From positions 1,178,001 to 1,242,000 of the forward strand of contig NZ_SRYR01000001.1 in the NCBI RefSeq assembly GCF_004794105.1: 64,000 nt of DNA, written 5' to 3'. This DNA is from Clostridium sartagoforme. GTDB lineage: Bacteria; Bacillota; Clostridia; Clostridiales; Clostridiaceae. The position numbers were made by a program, and so were the translations under genes. This document shows, piece after piece, positions 20,673 through 30,993 of this stretch. The notes beneath the pieces are model-generated. The model was given only the letters and a program-made list of their open reading frames with translations. It was not told where the DNA came from and did not search any database. Positions within the stretch are counted from its first letter, which is position 1. Each line of letters starts with the position of its first letter.

Positions 20673-22580
20673 CTATATATTTTTATTTTTTATCTCTTCA
20701 TTTATTTTATTAATAAAGCTCTCTAAAGAAACATTTCCTTCATCACCATTTACTCTACTTCTTAAAGAAATGATTTGATCCTTTTCTTCCTTTTCACCTA
20801 TAACAATTATATAAGGAACTCTTTCATTTCTAGCTTCCCTTATTTTATATCCTATTTTTTCACCTCTTAAATCCATTTCAACCCTTATTCCATTAGATAA
20901 TAACTTCTTCTTAACTTCATTTGAGTAGTCTATAAACTTATCAGAAATAGGTAATACTTTAACTTGTACTGGAGCAAGCCATGTTGGGAACTTCCCTGCA
21001 AAGTGTTCAATTAATATACCAATAAATCTTTCAATACTTCCAAAAATAACTCTATGAATAACTATTGGTCTATGCTTTTCCCCGTCACTGCCAATATAGT
21101 CTAATTCAAACCTTTGTGGTAATTGGAAATCCAATTGAATAGTTCCACACTGCCATGTTCTACCTAGACTATCTTCAAGGTGAAAATCGATCTTAGGTCC
21201 ATAAAACGCTCCATCCCCTTCATTTATTTTATAAGGTAGGTTCATTTCATTTAGTGCATCTTTTAAAGACTCCTCTGCCATATTCCAATCTTCATCACTT
21301 CCCATTGAGTCTTCAGGCCTTGTAGATAATTCAACTCCATATTTAAATCCAAACTTTGAATATACTTCATTAATTAAAGATACAACACCTTTTATCTCTG
21401 ATTTAATTTGTTCTGGTAACATAAATATATGTGCATCATCTTGAGTGAATGCTCTTACCCTCATAAGACCATGTAAAGCCCCTGATAATTCATGTCTATG
21501 AACTCTTCCAAGTTCCCCAACTCTCATTGGAAAATCTCTATAGGAATGAGACTCAGATTTATATACAAGCATTCCTCCTGGACAATTCATTGGCTTTAAT
21601 GCAAATTCTTCATCATCTATCATTGAAGTATACATATTTTCTTTATAATGATACCAATGACCTGAAGTTTCCCATAACTTTTTATTTAACATTATAGGTG
21701 TTTCTACTTCAACATATCCAGCCTTGTCATGAAGTTCTCTCCAATAATTTATTAGGTTATTTTTAAGAACTACACCCTTAGGTAAAAAGAACGGGAAACC
21801 TGGCCCTTCTTCTGCAAAAGTAAATAGCTTCAATTCTTTTCCTAACTTTCTATGATCCCTTTTCTTCGCTTCTTCTATATTGTTTAAATAAGTTTTTAAA
21901 AGCTCTTTATTAGAAAATGCTACGCCATAAATTCTTTGTAACATCTTATTTTTTTCATTACCCTTCCAATAAGCACCTGCAACACTTGTCAATTTAAAAG
22001 CCTTAATTGATTTAGTTGAATATAAATGAGGTCCTCTACAAAGATCAATAAATTCACCTTGTTTATAAAGAGATATTGTTACTCTCTCTGGAAGTTCTTT
22101 TATTATCTGAACTTTATATGGTTCATCTCTATCTTCCATTAGCTTTATAGCTTCTTCTCTAGATAACTCTATTCTTTCTATATTTAAATCTTCTTTAATT
22201 ATATTGTTCATTTCTTCTTCAATTTTAGCTAAATCTTCATTATTTAATGGATTTTCTATATCAAAGTCATAGTAAAATCCATTTTCTATTGATGGACCAA
22301 TAGTTACTTTTGCATCTTTGTAAATTCTTTTAACTGCTTGTGCCATCACATGTGAGGTAGTATGTCTCATAACCTCAATTCCTACTTCATCGTCGCAAGT
22401 TAGTATATTTACCTCATCTTCATCTTTAAGCTTATAGCTTAAATCAACTAAGGTTCCATTTACTTCACCTGCTACAGCAACTTTTGCTAACTTCTTGCTT
22501 ATTAAACTAGCTAATTCTAAAATATTTGATTCTTCTTTGACTTCTCTTATTGATCCATCTTTTAATTTTACGTTAATCAT
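20673..22580 (-). CDS. thrS: Threonyl-tRNA synthetase
   Basis: 635 residues, full length. In order: TGS domain (1-60), SAD editing domain with HTTSHVMAQAV (about 73-83) and a later HxxxC-type site (CRGPH), class II core with the zinc ligands in MNCPGGM (Cys near 332) and motif 2 RVGELGRVHRHE...GLMRVRAFTQDD, then the anticodon-binding domain from about 535. Charges tRNA-Thr. A Thr T-box leader precedes it. Confidence 0.97.
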   Translation of the reverse strand: MINVKLKDGSIREVKEESNILELASLISKKLAKVAVAGEVNGTLVDLSYKLKDEDEVNILTCDDEVGIEVMRHTTSHVMAQAVKRIYKDAKVTIGPSIENGFYYDFDIENPLNNEDLAKIEEEMNNIIKEDLNIERIELSREEAIKLMEDRDEPYKVQIIKELPERVTISLYKQGEFIDLCRGPHLYSTKSIKAFKLTSVAGAYWKGNEKNKMLQRIYGVAFSNKELLKTYLNNIEEAKKRDHRKLGKELKLFTFAEEGPGFPFFLPKGVVLKNNLINYWRELHDKAGYVEVETPIMLNKKLWETSGHWYHYKENMYTSMIDDEEFALKPMNCPGGMLVYKSESHSYRDFPMRVGELGRVHRHELSGALHGLMRVRAFTQDDAHIFMLPEQIKSEIKGVVSLINEVYSKFGFKYGVELSTRPEDSMGSDEDWNMAEESLKDALNEMNLPYKINEGDGAFYGPKIDFHLEDSLGRTWQCGTIQLDFQLPQRFELDYIGSDGEKHRPIVIHRVIFGSIERFIGILIEHFAGKFPTWLAPVQVKVLPISDKFIDYSNEVKKKLLSNGIRVEMDLRGEKIGYKIREARNERVPYIIVIGEKEEKDQIISLRSRVNGDEGNVSLESFINKINEEIKNKNI

Positions 22581-22611
22581 TACATTCTACCTCCTTTTAT
22601 AGATTTAATTG

Positions 22612-22870
22612 AAAATAAAAAAACACCCATCCCATAATCTTGGGACGAATGTTATATACGTGGTTCCACCCAAATTGAATTAATAATTCAATTCATCTCT
22701 ATAAGTATTATCGATCTTCACCGATGGCATTTCTCATTTTATTGATACTAAGCCATAACTCCAGGGTAGTTTTCTTATAGTCATATTTAAAAGTGCTTAC
22801 AGCCGATGACACTTTCTCTCTTAAAACTGTACTCTATAATACTCGTCCCTATCACTGTTTAATAATATTA
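22612..22870 (-). promoter_or_regulatory. T-box leader of thrS (Thr specifier)
   Basis: Minus strand TTGGGTGGAACCACG near 22670 is the T-box, followed by the terminator TCCCA-AGATTA-TGGGA inside a longer stem with a run of seven T (22612-22650). In stem I, ACC in AACTACCCTGG (about 22765) fits a Thr specifier codon. A TATAAT-like -10 lies near 22868 but a matching -35 is weak. Confidence 0.92.
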
Positions 22871-23054
22871 TACTATCAATATTATGTTTATTTACTATAA
22901 TATTGAAGCTTATTTGTATTAATTTTATCACTTTTAGATTTATTTGTAAATAATTAATATAATATTTCCAATTTATCAGTTTGTTTTATATATTTATCTA
23001 AATAAAATATTATTACTCATATCTATTTATTCATTAAATTTAATTATTATATTA

Positions 23055-23798
23055 TTAATTTGATAAATAAGGTATAGCATCAACAACTTGACAATCACTA
23101 TTTTCACTAAAAAATTGTGTTATTAGATGGACATGTGCTCCACCAATTATTAATAATATTCGCTCTTCATCATATTCTAATATCTCCATAATATTTTTAT
23201 AAATAATCATATTTCTATAATACCAATATTTAGCTACCCATTGAGCACCTATTGGATTATCTCCGTTACTGATTAAAGCAAGTTTATTATAAAATTGATG
23301 ATCTTTTAAAGTGCTCTTCTTTTCATTTAATTTAATAATAAATTCTTTTATGGTATGTGTATTCAAGTATTCTTGGCGTTCTAAAATTTCTTTTTCCATT
23401 TCAGCTTTTAACTTATCCCAACTTGGGCAATAATGTTCACTTACCCATTGTGAGATATTTGGAACATCATTTTGAGCTTTATTCCAATTAACACAATGTA
23501 ATTTTTCTAATCCAAGCTCCCTTGCTAACTTAAAACCTATTTGATGTTTCTCATTGTTTCCAAGCTTAAATGATCCATTTAGAAAATTAACATAATCATT
23601 CTTAATATCTTCATCTAATTCTTTTTCAATCTCTATGGCTATTTTGGTAGGATTAAATTTTTTCAAAGCCTCTATTAGTTCATTAATTTCTCCTTGGATT
23701 TTTTCAGATGACACATCCTCATTTTTATAAGAAAATAAGTCCCCATTATTGGGATTATCTATATGGTGGACGCCTATAATCATTATTGACTTTTCCAA
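23055..23798 (-). CDS. DUF5694 family protein
   Basis: About 247 residues. MIIGVHHIDNP near the start, AIEIE, then QIGFKLARELGLEKLHCVNW and a C-terminal LLIIGGAHVHLITQFF recall the DUF5694 family (related to TraB/GumN-like folds with conserved GxHH and GxxH). No signal peptide or membrane segment. Biochemical role unknown. TTG at 23798 is preferred because AAAGGGG and GAGAGGA precede it; an upstream ATG at 23828 lacks a ribosome site and an ATG at 23783 is also possible. Confidence 0.7.
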   Translation of the reverse strand: MEKSIMIIGVHHIDNPNNGDLFSYKNEDVSSEKIQGEINELIEALKKFNPTKIAIEIEKELDEDIKNDYVNFLNGSFKLGNNEKHQIGFKLARELGLEKLHCVNWNKAQNDVPNISQWVSEHYCPSWDKLKAEMEKEILERQEYLNTHTIKEFIIKLNEKKSTLKDHQFYNKLALISNGDNPIGAQWVAKYWYYRNMIIYKNIMEILEYDEERILLIIGGAHVHLITQFFSENSDCQVVDAIPYLSN

Positions 23799-23908
23799 TC
23801 CTCTCACCCCTTTATATAATTGTACCATTAAAATAATGAAATTAAATTATTTTAATAATATCAACTAACACAAATCATAAATACAATATAATAAGGGATA
23901 AGATCACT

Positions 23909-24337
23909 CTACTTTTCCATTATATATTCATATAATCCTGAGTCTTCATTCTTTTGTTCTTCAATTATTTTAAAACCTTTCTTCTTATAAAACTTAACAG
24001 CACTTTCATTCTCTTTATATACTGCTAATTCTAGTTTGTTATATTTATTATCTACATAATCAATTAATTTACTTCCGATTCCTAATCCTTGGTAGTCAAT
24101 ATCTATAAATAAAGCCCCTATAAACTCTTTATTTATAATGCTTATAAATCCTCTTATTTCTTCTCCATCATCATATACAAAGGTTTCTGACATAGGTATA
24201 TAAATATTTTTTACAACCTCATAATTATTTTCCCAATATTCCTTTTCAATAAAGCTATGTGCTTTAATTGTACTTGTCTTCCATAACTCCATTACTTTTT
24301 CTATTTCTTCACTCTTTATTTTTCTAATCGTATACAT
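23909..24337 (-). CDS. GNAT N-acetyltransferase
   Basis: 142 residues with the GNAT acetyl-CoA site in DYQGLGIGSKLIDYV and the C-terminal NESAVKFYKKKGFKII motif. The N-terminus (IRKIKSEEIEKVMELWKTST-IKAHSFI) resembles the YjaB/YiaC group. Acceptor unknown. Single gene. Confidence 0.88.
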   Translation of the reverse strand: MYTIRKIKSEEIEKVMELWKTSTIKAHSFIEKEYWENNYEVVKNIYIPMSETFVYDDGEEIRGFISIINKEFIGALFIDIDYQGLGIGSKLIDYVDNKYNKLELAVYKENESAVKFYKKKGFKIIEEQKNEDSGLYEYIMEK

Positions 24338-24602
24338 AAAAACTCCCCATCTTACGTTTTTTATTTTATCTACTCTTAAGTGTAATCAGTGTTAACACAT
24401 TTTTCAATACATTTGAGCTTAATATTTTATATAATAATTTATATCCCATTTTTCAATTTATATATTCATAAATATTGCAGGGCTAATAATCTATTTCTAT
24501 TGAGTTTAATGAGTAAATAATATAATTCCCCTTCTTCCTGTTAATAATAAAAATAAAAACAAGTAAGAGTTACTTAATATTATAGATTCTAAGCATATTA
24601 AA
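24338..24602. other. Intergenic, nothing recognised
   Basis: AT-rich sequence between the GNAT gene and the ABC terminator. No ORF, RNA motif or clear repeat seen. Confidence 0.6.
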
Positions 24603-24657
24603 TAAAAAAGAAGCTATATCAGAATTAATATATAAAATCAATCTGATATAGCAACTT
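24603..24657 (-). terminator. Terminator after the ABC exporter operon
   Basis: Minus-strand stem GCTATATCAG / CTGATATAGC with a long loop and TTCTTTTTT tail. Confidence 0.85.
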
Positions 24658-24701
24658 TTAAAATATAGGAATTATTTCCTTAATCCTAATATAGTTATTT
24701 T

Positions 24702-26537
24702 TTAATTAGCAACTTCAAACTGGCTATAATAAAGTGATGCATAGAAGCCATTTTGTTCTAAAAGACTTTCATGATTCCCTCTCTCTACTATATCTCCATC
24801 TTTTACGACTAGTATCATATCTGCATTTTGAATAGTTGAAAGTCTGTGAGCTATGACGAAGCTAGTCTTGTCCTTCATAAGCCTTGATAAAGCTTTTTGA
24901 ATTTCTACTTCTGTTCTAGTATCTACACTTGATGTAGCTTCATCTAATATCATAATACTAGGATTAGTTAGCATAGCACGAGCTATAGTTAATAACTGCA
25001 TTTGACCTTGAGATACATTTGCTGTTTCACTTGATATTACAGTATCATAACCATGCTCAAGTGTACGAATAAAATGATCACAGCAAGCAGCTTTTGCAGC
25101 AGCTATAATTTCTTCGCGGGTAGCATCCATCTTACCATAGGCAATATTTTCAGCTATTGTACCTTCAAATAACCATGTATCTTGAAGTACCATACCTATT
25201 TGCCTACGTAATATATTTCTTGGTATTTCAGTTATATTAATACCATCAATTGATATGGAACCTCCATTTAATTCATAGAAGCGCATAATTAAATTAATTA
25301 AAGTTGTTTTTCCTCCACCTGTTGGTCCAACAATTGCTACCATTTCATTTGGTTTAACTTCAAGATTCAAGTCTTTTATTAAAGTTTTCTCTTTAGTATA
25401 ACCAAATTTTACATTTTCAAAATTAACTCTACCTTCAGTTATAGGGTTTTCTTTAAAAGAAATCTCATTAAATTTACTATCTGCAATTTCTTCCTCTTCA
25501 TCTAATAATTCAAAAACTCTTTCTGCACCAGCAATTGCAGATTGCAGAGCCATTATAACATAAGAAGCTTGAGTAATAGGTTCAGAAACTTGATTTACAT
25601 ATTGTAAAAACGCTTGAATAGCACCTAGAGAAATTTGTCCACCAATTGCCATCATCCCACCTACAATAGCAGTAGCTATAAATCCTAATTGATTTAAAAG
25701 CCTTATAGTTGGATATATCGCAAAGTCAACAAACTGTGCTCTTCTATTTGCTTCAAACTGCTTTTTATTAAGCTCTGAAACTTCCTCAATTGTTTTATCT
25801 TGTTGATTAAAGACCTTAATAATTCTGTTACCTGAATATACTTCTTCAATTTTTCCACTTAATTCTCCCATAGCAGCAAAATTTTCACCATAGTAACGTT
25901 GACTTAAACTTGATACATAGTTGGTTGCTACAGCACTAATTCCAATAAATACAAAGATTAATAATGATAACTTTGGATTTAATATAAGCATCGCAATAAT
26001 TGTAAGTACAATTGTAAAGCAAGAAGATATAAACTGCATAAAGCCAACTTGCATTACTTGTGATACTTTTTCAAGATCAGTTGTTACCCTACTCATTACA
26101 TCACCTGTTTTATGTGAGTCAAAATATTTAAGTGGTAATCTATTAATTTTCTCACTTATTTCTGTACGTAGTGATAGAGTCAAGTTTTCACCAATGCTAG
26201 CTATTATATATTGCTGAATGTAAGATACTAAACTGCTAATAATAGAAACTCCTATTAACATTAAAACTGGTATAAAAAGTGCATCTGTTACTACCTTAAT
26301 AACACTTAAAGATCCATTAAAACTACGAATTGCAGTTACTAAATTATCTATAGCACTACCAACTAATAATGGCATAACTGCATAGGATGCACTTCCAAGT
26401 AAAGTAGATAAGCCTACTATTATTAACTTTTTCTTTTGATCTGATAATCTTATCATTAACCTTTTAATAGTCTTTTTTGTATTTCTAGGAATATCCTCAT
26501 GAAATTCCATTATATCTATTTCTTTATCTTTTTCCAT
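24702..26537 (-). CDS. Heterodimeric ABC exporter subunit (degenerate signature)
   Basis: About 611 residues: six-helix exporter membrane domain, then an ATPase domain with Walker A GPTGGGKTT and Walker B ILDEATSSVD with the catalytic Glu. The signature is VSQGQ rather than LSGGQ. Together with its partner this is a BmrCD-type multidrug exporter. ATG at 26537 has AGGAGG ten bases before it; an in-frame TTG at 26546 overlaps the upstream stop. The MerR regulator suggests a drug-like inducer. Confidence 0.92.
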   Translation of the reverse strand: MEKDKEIDIMEFHEDIPRNTKKTIKRLMIRLSDQKKKLIIVGLSTLLGSASYAVMPLLVGSAIDNLVTAIRSFNGSLSVIKVVTDALFIPVLMLIGVSIISSLVSYIQQYIIASIGENLTLSLRTEISEKINRLPLKYFDSHKTGDVMSRVTTDLEKVSQVMQVGFMQFISSCFTIVLTIIAMLILNPKLSLLIFVFIGISAVATNYVSSLSQRYYGENFAAMGELSGKIEEVYSGNRIIKVFNQQDKTIEEVSELNKKQFEANRRAQFVDFAIYPTIRLLNQLGFIATAIVGGMMAIGGQISLGAIQAFLQYVNQVSEPITQASYVIMALQSAIAGAERVFELLDEEEEIADSKFNEISFKENPITEGRVNFENVKFGYTKEKTLIKDLNLEVKPNEMVAIVGPTGGGKTTLINLIMRFYELNGGSISIDGINITEIPRNILRRQIGMVLQDTWLFEGTIAENIAYGKMDATREEIIAAAKAACCDHFIRTLEHGYDTVISSETANVSQGQMQLLTIARAMLTNPSIMILDEATSSVDTRTEVEIQKALSRLMKDKTSFVIAHRLSTIQNADMILVVKDGDIVERGNHESLLEQNGFYASLYYSQFEVAN

Positions 26538-26542
26538 TAAAA

Positions 26543-28270
26543 TCAAGCCTCCTTAATATTCATCTGACTTTTAGCAATTGCTTGATATACTGAACAATTT
26601 TTCATTAGTTCTTCATGTTTTCCAACACCAACTAGTTTTCCCTCATCTAGCACAAGGATTTGATCTGCATCCATTATAGTACTTACTCTCTGAGCAATTA
26701 TTATATTAGCAGTATCTTTCATGTTTTCTTTAAGAGATTTACGTAATGCTGAATCTGTTTTTACATCTAAAGCAGAAAAACTATCATCAAAAATATAAAC
26801 TGGAACCTTCCTTACAAGAGCTCTAGCAATGGAAAGACGTTGCTTCTGTCCACCTGAAAAATTAGATCCTCCTTGAGAAACTTCTGATTTTATTCCCTTT
26901 GGTAATTTATCTACGAAAGCTTCTGCTTGAGCAATAGTTAGTGCTTTTTTCATTTCTTCATTTGTCGCATCTTCATATCCCATTCTTAAGTTGTCTTCAA
27001 TTGTTCCACTAAATAATAAAGCTTTCTGAGGAACATACCCTACCTTATTTCTAAGTTCTTTTTGAGAAAAGCTTCTTATATCAGCTCCATTTATACGAAT
27101 TTCTCCTCTATTAATATCATGTAATCTTAATATAAGATTAGCAATAGTACTCTTACCGGAACCTGTACTCCCTATAATTGCTGTTGTCTCACCTATTTTG
27201 CATGAAAATGATAAATCCTTTATAACTTCTTCCTCTGCACCATGATATATAAAAGATACATTATCAAATTCAACAACTGTATTATTAGCTTGTACCTCTT
27301 TCTTTTCTAGCTTTAAATCCTTAATCTCTGGATTAATTTCTAGAACTTCCTCTATACGATCAAGACATGATTTCATTTTAGGAAGAGTAACACTTGTTGT
27401 TGTAGCGAGAATTAAATAACTAAGTGTAATAATTGAGTATTCAGTAACCGCTGTTATTTCTCCTATTTCCATTGAAGCATTCATAGAAAGTACTCCGCCA
27501 AGCCATACTATAATAGCCATAGACAATCCCATTATAAGCCATACTATAGGATTTAATACGGCAAATAACTTGTTTAGCTTTACCATATCTGTTGCATAAC
27601 CTTCAAAAGCACTTCTTGCTCTTCCTTCTTCGTATTTCTCATTTCCAAAAGCACGAATAACACGTATTCCAGTTATAGCTTCTCTTATCACCTGATTAAT
27701 GTGATCTAATTTGCTCTGAACCCTTTTAGAAATAATTGTCGACTTCTTAAGTATTATCCATGCAAAAATAATAAATATTATTATAGATGCAATTAGTATT
27801 AAGGCTAGAGTTTCATTAGTATAAGCAGTCATAATAATAGATGATCCAATAACAAGTGGTGCTGGGACTATTAACTGCAGTGCTAAACCAAAAGTCTGTT
27901 GCATATTAGAGATATCAGAGGTGGTACGTGTAATCATTGATGATACTCCAATATTATCAAATTCATGAATAGATAACTCCTGACTCTTTCTAAATATCTT
28001 ATCTCTCATATAAAATCCTAAAGCTGCAGCAATATCAGCAGAAAAATAACTACCTAGTACTGCTGCAACTGTTGTTACTAAAAGAACTAGCAGCATTTGT
28101 ATTCCTATTCTTGTAATTTCATTTATATCGCCTTTTAAAATTCCATTGTCTACAATACCTGCTATTAAAAATGGAATCAGCAATGTTCCAATTGATTGTC
28201 CTAAAAGCATAATTAATGTCATTAAAACTTTGCCTTTTTTCTCTTTTAGAAACAATTTTAAATACTTCAT
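26543..28270 (-). CDS. Heterodimeric ABC exporter subunit (degenerate catalytic Glu)
   Basis: 575 residues: exporter membrane domain and ATPase with Walker A GSTGSGKST, signature FSGGQ and Walker B IFDDSFSALD, where Asp replaces the catalytic Glu. Its partner has the normal Glu but a poor signature, so the pair has one working and one degenerate ATP site, as in BmrC/BmrD and TM287/288. First gene of the operon, transcribed from the MerR-type promoter. Confidence 0.92.
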   Translation of the reverse strand: MKYLKLFLKEKKGKVLMTLIMLLGQSIGTLLIPFLIAGIVDNGILKGDINEITRIGIQMLLVLLVTTVAAVLGSYFSADIAAALGFYMRDKIFRKSQELSIHEFDNIGVSSMITRTTSDISNMQQTFGLALQLIVPAPLVIGSSIIMTAYTNETLALILIASIIIFIIFAWIILKKSTIISKRVQSKLDHINQVIREAITGIRVIRAFGNEKYEEGRARSAFEGYATDMVKLNKLFAVLNPIVWLIMGLSMAIIVWLGGVLSMNASMEIGEITAVTEYSIITLSYLILATTTSVTLPKMKSCLDRIEEVLEINPEIKDLKLEKKEVQANNTVVEFDNVSFIYHGAEEEVIKDLSFSCKIGETTAIIGSTGSGKSTIANLILRLHDINRGEIRINGADIRSFSQKELRNKVGYVPQKALLFSGTIEDNLRMGYEDATNEEMKKALTIAQAEAFVDKLPKGIKSEVSQGGSNFSGGQKQRLSIARALVRKVPVYIFDDSFSALDVKTDSALRKSLKENMKDTANIIIAQRVSTIMDADQILVLDEGKLVGVGKHEELMKNCSVYQAIAKSQMNIKEA

Positions 28271-28321
28271 AGTCTACCTCCATTATGTAAAAAATTTTTG
28301 CAAATAATTATTTCAAGTGGT

Positions 28322-28352
28322 ATTATAAAGCTTAAAGTAACTTTAATGTCAA
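28322..28352 (-). promoter_or_regulatory. MerR-type promoter of the ABC exporter with operator
   Basis: Minus strand TTGACA (28352-28347) and TATAAT (28327-28322) are separated by 19 bp, the long spacing that MerR proteins correct. The spacer holds a perfect inverted repeat TTAAAGT-A-ACTTTAA (28332-28346). It lies between the exporter and the divergent merR gene. Confidence 0.88.
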
Positions 28353-28380
28353 TACTTTATTTTAAACTTTGGAGGATGTT

Positions 28381-29193
28381 ATGAAAAATAAATCTCAAAT
28401 GACAATCAAAGAATTTTCATTTTTAACTGGAATAAAACGTGAAAACTTAAGGTATTATGACCAAATTGGACTTCTATCTCCAGAATTTCGTGGTAAAAAT
28501 GGTTATCGATATTATTCACAAAATCAATTATCTACAGCATATTTAATTATTTCTTTAAGGGAAATCGGAATTGGAATTAATGAAATTAAAAGGTATATTG
28601 ATATTCGTACTCCTGAAGAGATGTTTTCTTTATTTAGTTCTCAAAAAGAACATATATTAACCGAAATAAAAAAGCTTAAACGTATATTAGAGGTTATGCA
28701 GCTTTATGTTGATATGGCTGAGGAAGCTATTAAATATGAAGAAAATACTATAAGTATTGAATATAAAAAGAAAGAACCTATTTTCTTAGGTCCATTAATT
28801 CCTACAAGACATTCTGATGATACTCTAGAAGATTTCGTTATATCATTTTATAATTATGCCTATGAAAATGGAATTGAAATAGGTTATCCCCTGGGTGCTA
28901 TTATTAGTAAAGATGATATTCAAACTGAAAATCCCTTATATGCCAAGCAATACTATTTTAAAATATTAAATGGCCATAATACTTATAAACCTGAAGGTAA
29001 GTATGTAGTTTTCTATGGTAGATGTGCTTATGGAGAATCAGATGATCTTTATATTAAGTTATATGAATATATAAAAGAAAATAATTTTAAAATTTGTAGT
29101 GATGCCTATGAAGAATATCCTTTAAATGAGCTTTCCACTAAAGATGAAACCCAATATTGTGTGAAGATAGAAATAATGGTAGAAAATAAATAG
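28381..29193 (+). CDS. MerR-family multidrug-sensing activator
   Basis: About 270 residues. MerR helix-turn-helix (TIKEFSFLTGIKRENLRYYDQIGLLSP...GYRYYS), a dimer helix, then a GyrI-like effector domain as in BmrR. It should bind the inverted repeat in the adjacent promoter and activate the ABC exporter when bound to a hydrophobic drug; the ligand is unknown. ATG at 28381 follows TTGGAGGATGTT; an upstream TTG at 28369 is inside the ribosome site region. Confidence 0.92.
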   Translation: MKNKSQMTIKEFSFLTGIKRENLRYYDQIGLLSPEFRGKNGYRYYSQNQLSTAYLIISLREIGIGINEIKRYIDIRTPEEMFSLFSSQKEHILTEIKKLKRILEVMQLYVDMAEEAIKYEENTISIEYKKKEPIFLGPLIPTRHSDDTLEDFVISFYNYAYENGIEIGYPLGAIISKDDIQTENPLYAKQYYFKILNGHNTYKPEGKYVVFYGRCAYGESDDLYIKLYEYIKENNFKICSDAYEEYPLNELSTKDETQYCVKIEIMVENK

Positions 29194-29226
29194 TAGCTAA
29201 CTATTAATTAGAAAGCTACTATTTTT
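29189..29226 (+). terminator. Terminator after merR
   Basis: Stem AATAGTAGCT / AGCTACTATT with TTTATAT; it overlaps the merR stop codon and probably also ends the convergent hydrolase transcript. Confidence 0.78.
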
Positions 29227-29240
29227 ATATCTTTAATTTT

Positions 29241-30053
29241 CTACTCTTCTATAAATTTCATTAATTCATCATTAAATTTATCTTTTTGATCATAAAATGA
29301 TGCATGTCCACTATATTTAAAAGGTACAAGTTTAGAATTTTTAATTTTTTGATTTTGGATTTGCCCTAATTCAAATGGCACAACTTTATCATGGATACCG
29401 TGGATGATTAAAGTTGGAACATCTATTTTTTCTAAATCAGAAAATAAGACTTCATTAATCCATGTATTTGCTATTGCTGCAGTTGCCCATCCTGCTGCCT
29501 TTAAGCCTAATTGAAAGAACCAATCTGAAAAGGCTTGTGTTGTATGCTGAAAGAAAAATATATCGCCAAAATCTCTTAGCATTTTAGGACGATCTGTATA
29601 TGTTCCTTGAATAATGTTAGTTACTACTTCCTTGTCTACTCCATATGGAAAGTTATCACGTTTTATAAGGCTAGGTGCTGCAGCCGCAAAAAGAGCTAAT
29701 TTAGATACTCCATGACCTTTATGACGGCTCATATATCTTACTGCTATTGCACCTCCAGTTGAATGTCCTGCAAGGGTAAAATTATTTAATTTTAATGCAT
29801 CTACTACAGCTTTCACATCATCTGCCAAACGATTATAGTCATAGCCTTCAAAAGGTTTACTTGAATCACCAAATCCTCTTGTATCTATCCCTATACATCT
29901 ATAACCCTTTTTAGGAAGCTGATCAAATTGATATTCAAATAAATCATGACTACCAGGCCACCCATGTATAAATAAAATTGTTTTATCTGCATGTGGATTA
30001 AGATCTTCTACAAAAATTGTTACATTAGTTTCCACTCTAACATAGTATCCCAC
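29241..30053 (-). CDS. Alpha/beta-fold hydrolase
   Basis: 270 residues with the complete triad: nucleophile Ser in GHSTGG, Asp in IHGIHDKVVP, His in SGHASF, and the oxyanion motif HGWPGS. Resembles the non-heme chloroperoxidase/esterase group. No signal peptide, so cytoplasmic. Substrate unknown. Confidence 0.9.
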   Translation of the reverse strand: MGYYVRVETNVTIFVEDLNPHADKTILFIHGWPGSHDLFEYQFDQLPKKGYRCIGIDTRGFGDSSKPFEGYDYNRLADDVKAVVDALKLNNFTLAGHSTGGAIAVRYMSRHKGHGVSKLALFAAAAPSLIKRDNFPYGVDKEVVTNIIQGTYTDRPKMLRDFGDIFFFQHTTQAFSDWFFQLGLKAAGWATAAIANTWINEVLFSDLEKIDVPTLIIHGIHDKVVPFELGQIQNQKIKNSKLVPFKYSGHASFYDQKDKFNDELMKFIEE

Positions 30054-30238
30054 TAGATACCTCCATTAACGAAAATTCTTCATTAATAGATTATTCTCAT
30101 ACATATAAATATGTGAATTACTAATTCTTGCTTTTATAGTCTAAGATTTAATACTAATAGATTTTTAATTTCTACAAACATTATTTATAATAGAGTCTTT
30201 ACCAACATAATTATACTGAAGTAATCATATTGTCCAGT

Positions 30239-30277
30239 TATAAAATAAATTTATATAATAATAAATTTATTTTATAA
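30239..30277 (-). terminator. AT-rich palindrome after the membrane protein gene
   Basis: Perfect 17-bp arms (TTATAAAATAAATTTAT and its complement) with a 5-base loop and no clear T run. Position fits a weak terminator or a barrier for the gene at 30297. Confidence 0.5.
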
Positions 30278-30296
30278 TTCTTATTTATACTCCACT

Positions 30297-30671
30297 TTAA
30301 TTACTAAATACAGTTATCCAAAAACATATTGCAGTAATAAATGATAGAGGCGTCATAATATTTCTCTCTTTTTTACTCCTAGACATTAAGTTCATAATAG
30401 TATTTAACAATAGATACCCAGCAAAGAAGGCACAGATATATTTAGTTACCTTAAGAGAAAACCATAATGGAATGAATCCATCTGTCTGTAACACTATAAT
30501 AATAGCAAAAATTTGAATAAATACTGAAATTCCAGCCATTACTCTATATCTATTAGGTAATATTTTATGTTGTCCTCCCATGGTAAACTCACCTAATGGT
30601 AAACCTATTGCTACTAGAATAGTCAAAATAGCTACTATTGAAAATAAAATTGCTCCTATTATCGAAAACAT
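30297..30671 (-). CDS. Small four-helix membrane protein, unknown function
   Basis: About 124 residues with four hydrophobic segments (starting MFSIIGAILFSIVAILTILVAIG) and a conserved-looking loop PLGEFTMGGQHKILPNRYR. I do not assign a family. ATG at 30671 follows GAAAGGA; an upstream in-frame ATG at 30713 has a poorer site. Confidence 0.7.
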   Translation of the reverse strand: MFSIIGAILFSIVAILTILVAIGLPLGEFTMGGQHKILPNRYRVMAGISVFIQIFAIIIVLQTDGFIPLWFSLKVTKYICAFFAGYLLLNTIMNLMSRSKKERNIMTPLSFITAICFWITVFSN

Positions 30672-30825
30672 AAGAATTTCCTTTCTATTTATTTTTAATA
30701 CATATATTTCCATAACCCTTTGTAAATTACAATTTCCTATTTATTTTATTCATACTACAAATTTGTATTATTATACTCAGTATATGTACTTTAATTCCAT
30801 TTAAAATAAAAATTGACTACTATCT

Positions 30826-30872
30826 TTTAAAAATGAGGATGCTGAAATCTCATTTTCAGCATCCTCATAATT
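30826..30872 (-). terminator. Terminator after the AraC gene at 30994
   Basis: Perfect 15-bp stem ATGAGGATGCTGAAA / TTTCAGCATCCTCAT with a TTTTTAAA tail on the minus strand. Confidence 0.85.
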
Positions 30873-30993
30873 TCATATACTACTTTTAGGTAATTTCAAT
30901 TTCTAGGTTAAATAAATTATATTAAAATATTAAATCCTTATGGATTAATTTTATCTAAAAATAGATTCTATATATTAATATCTTAGTTAAACA

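Noticed and set aside
24338..24602. Possible small RNA or leader before the GNAT gene
   Set aside because: No hairpin, promoter or motif that I can support.
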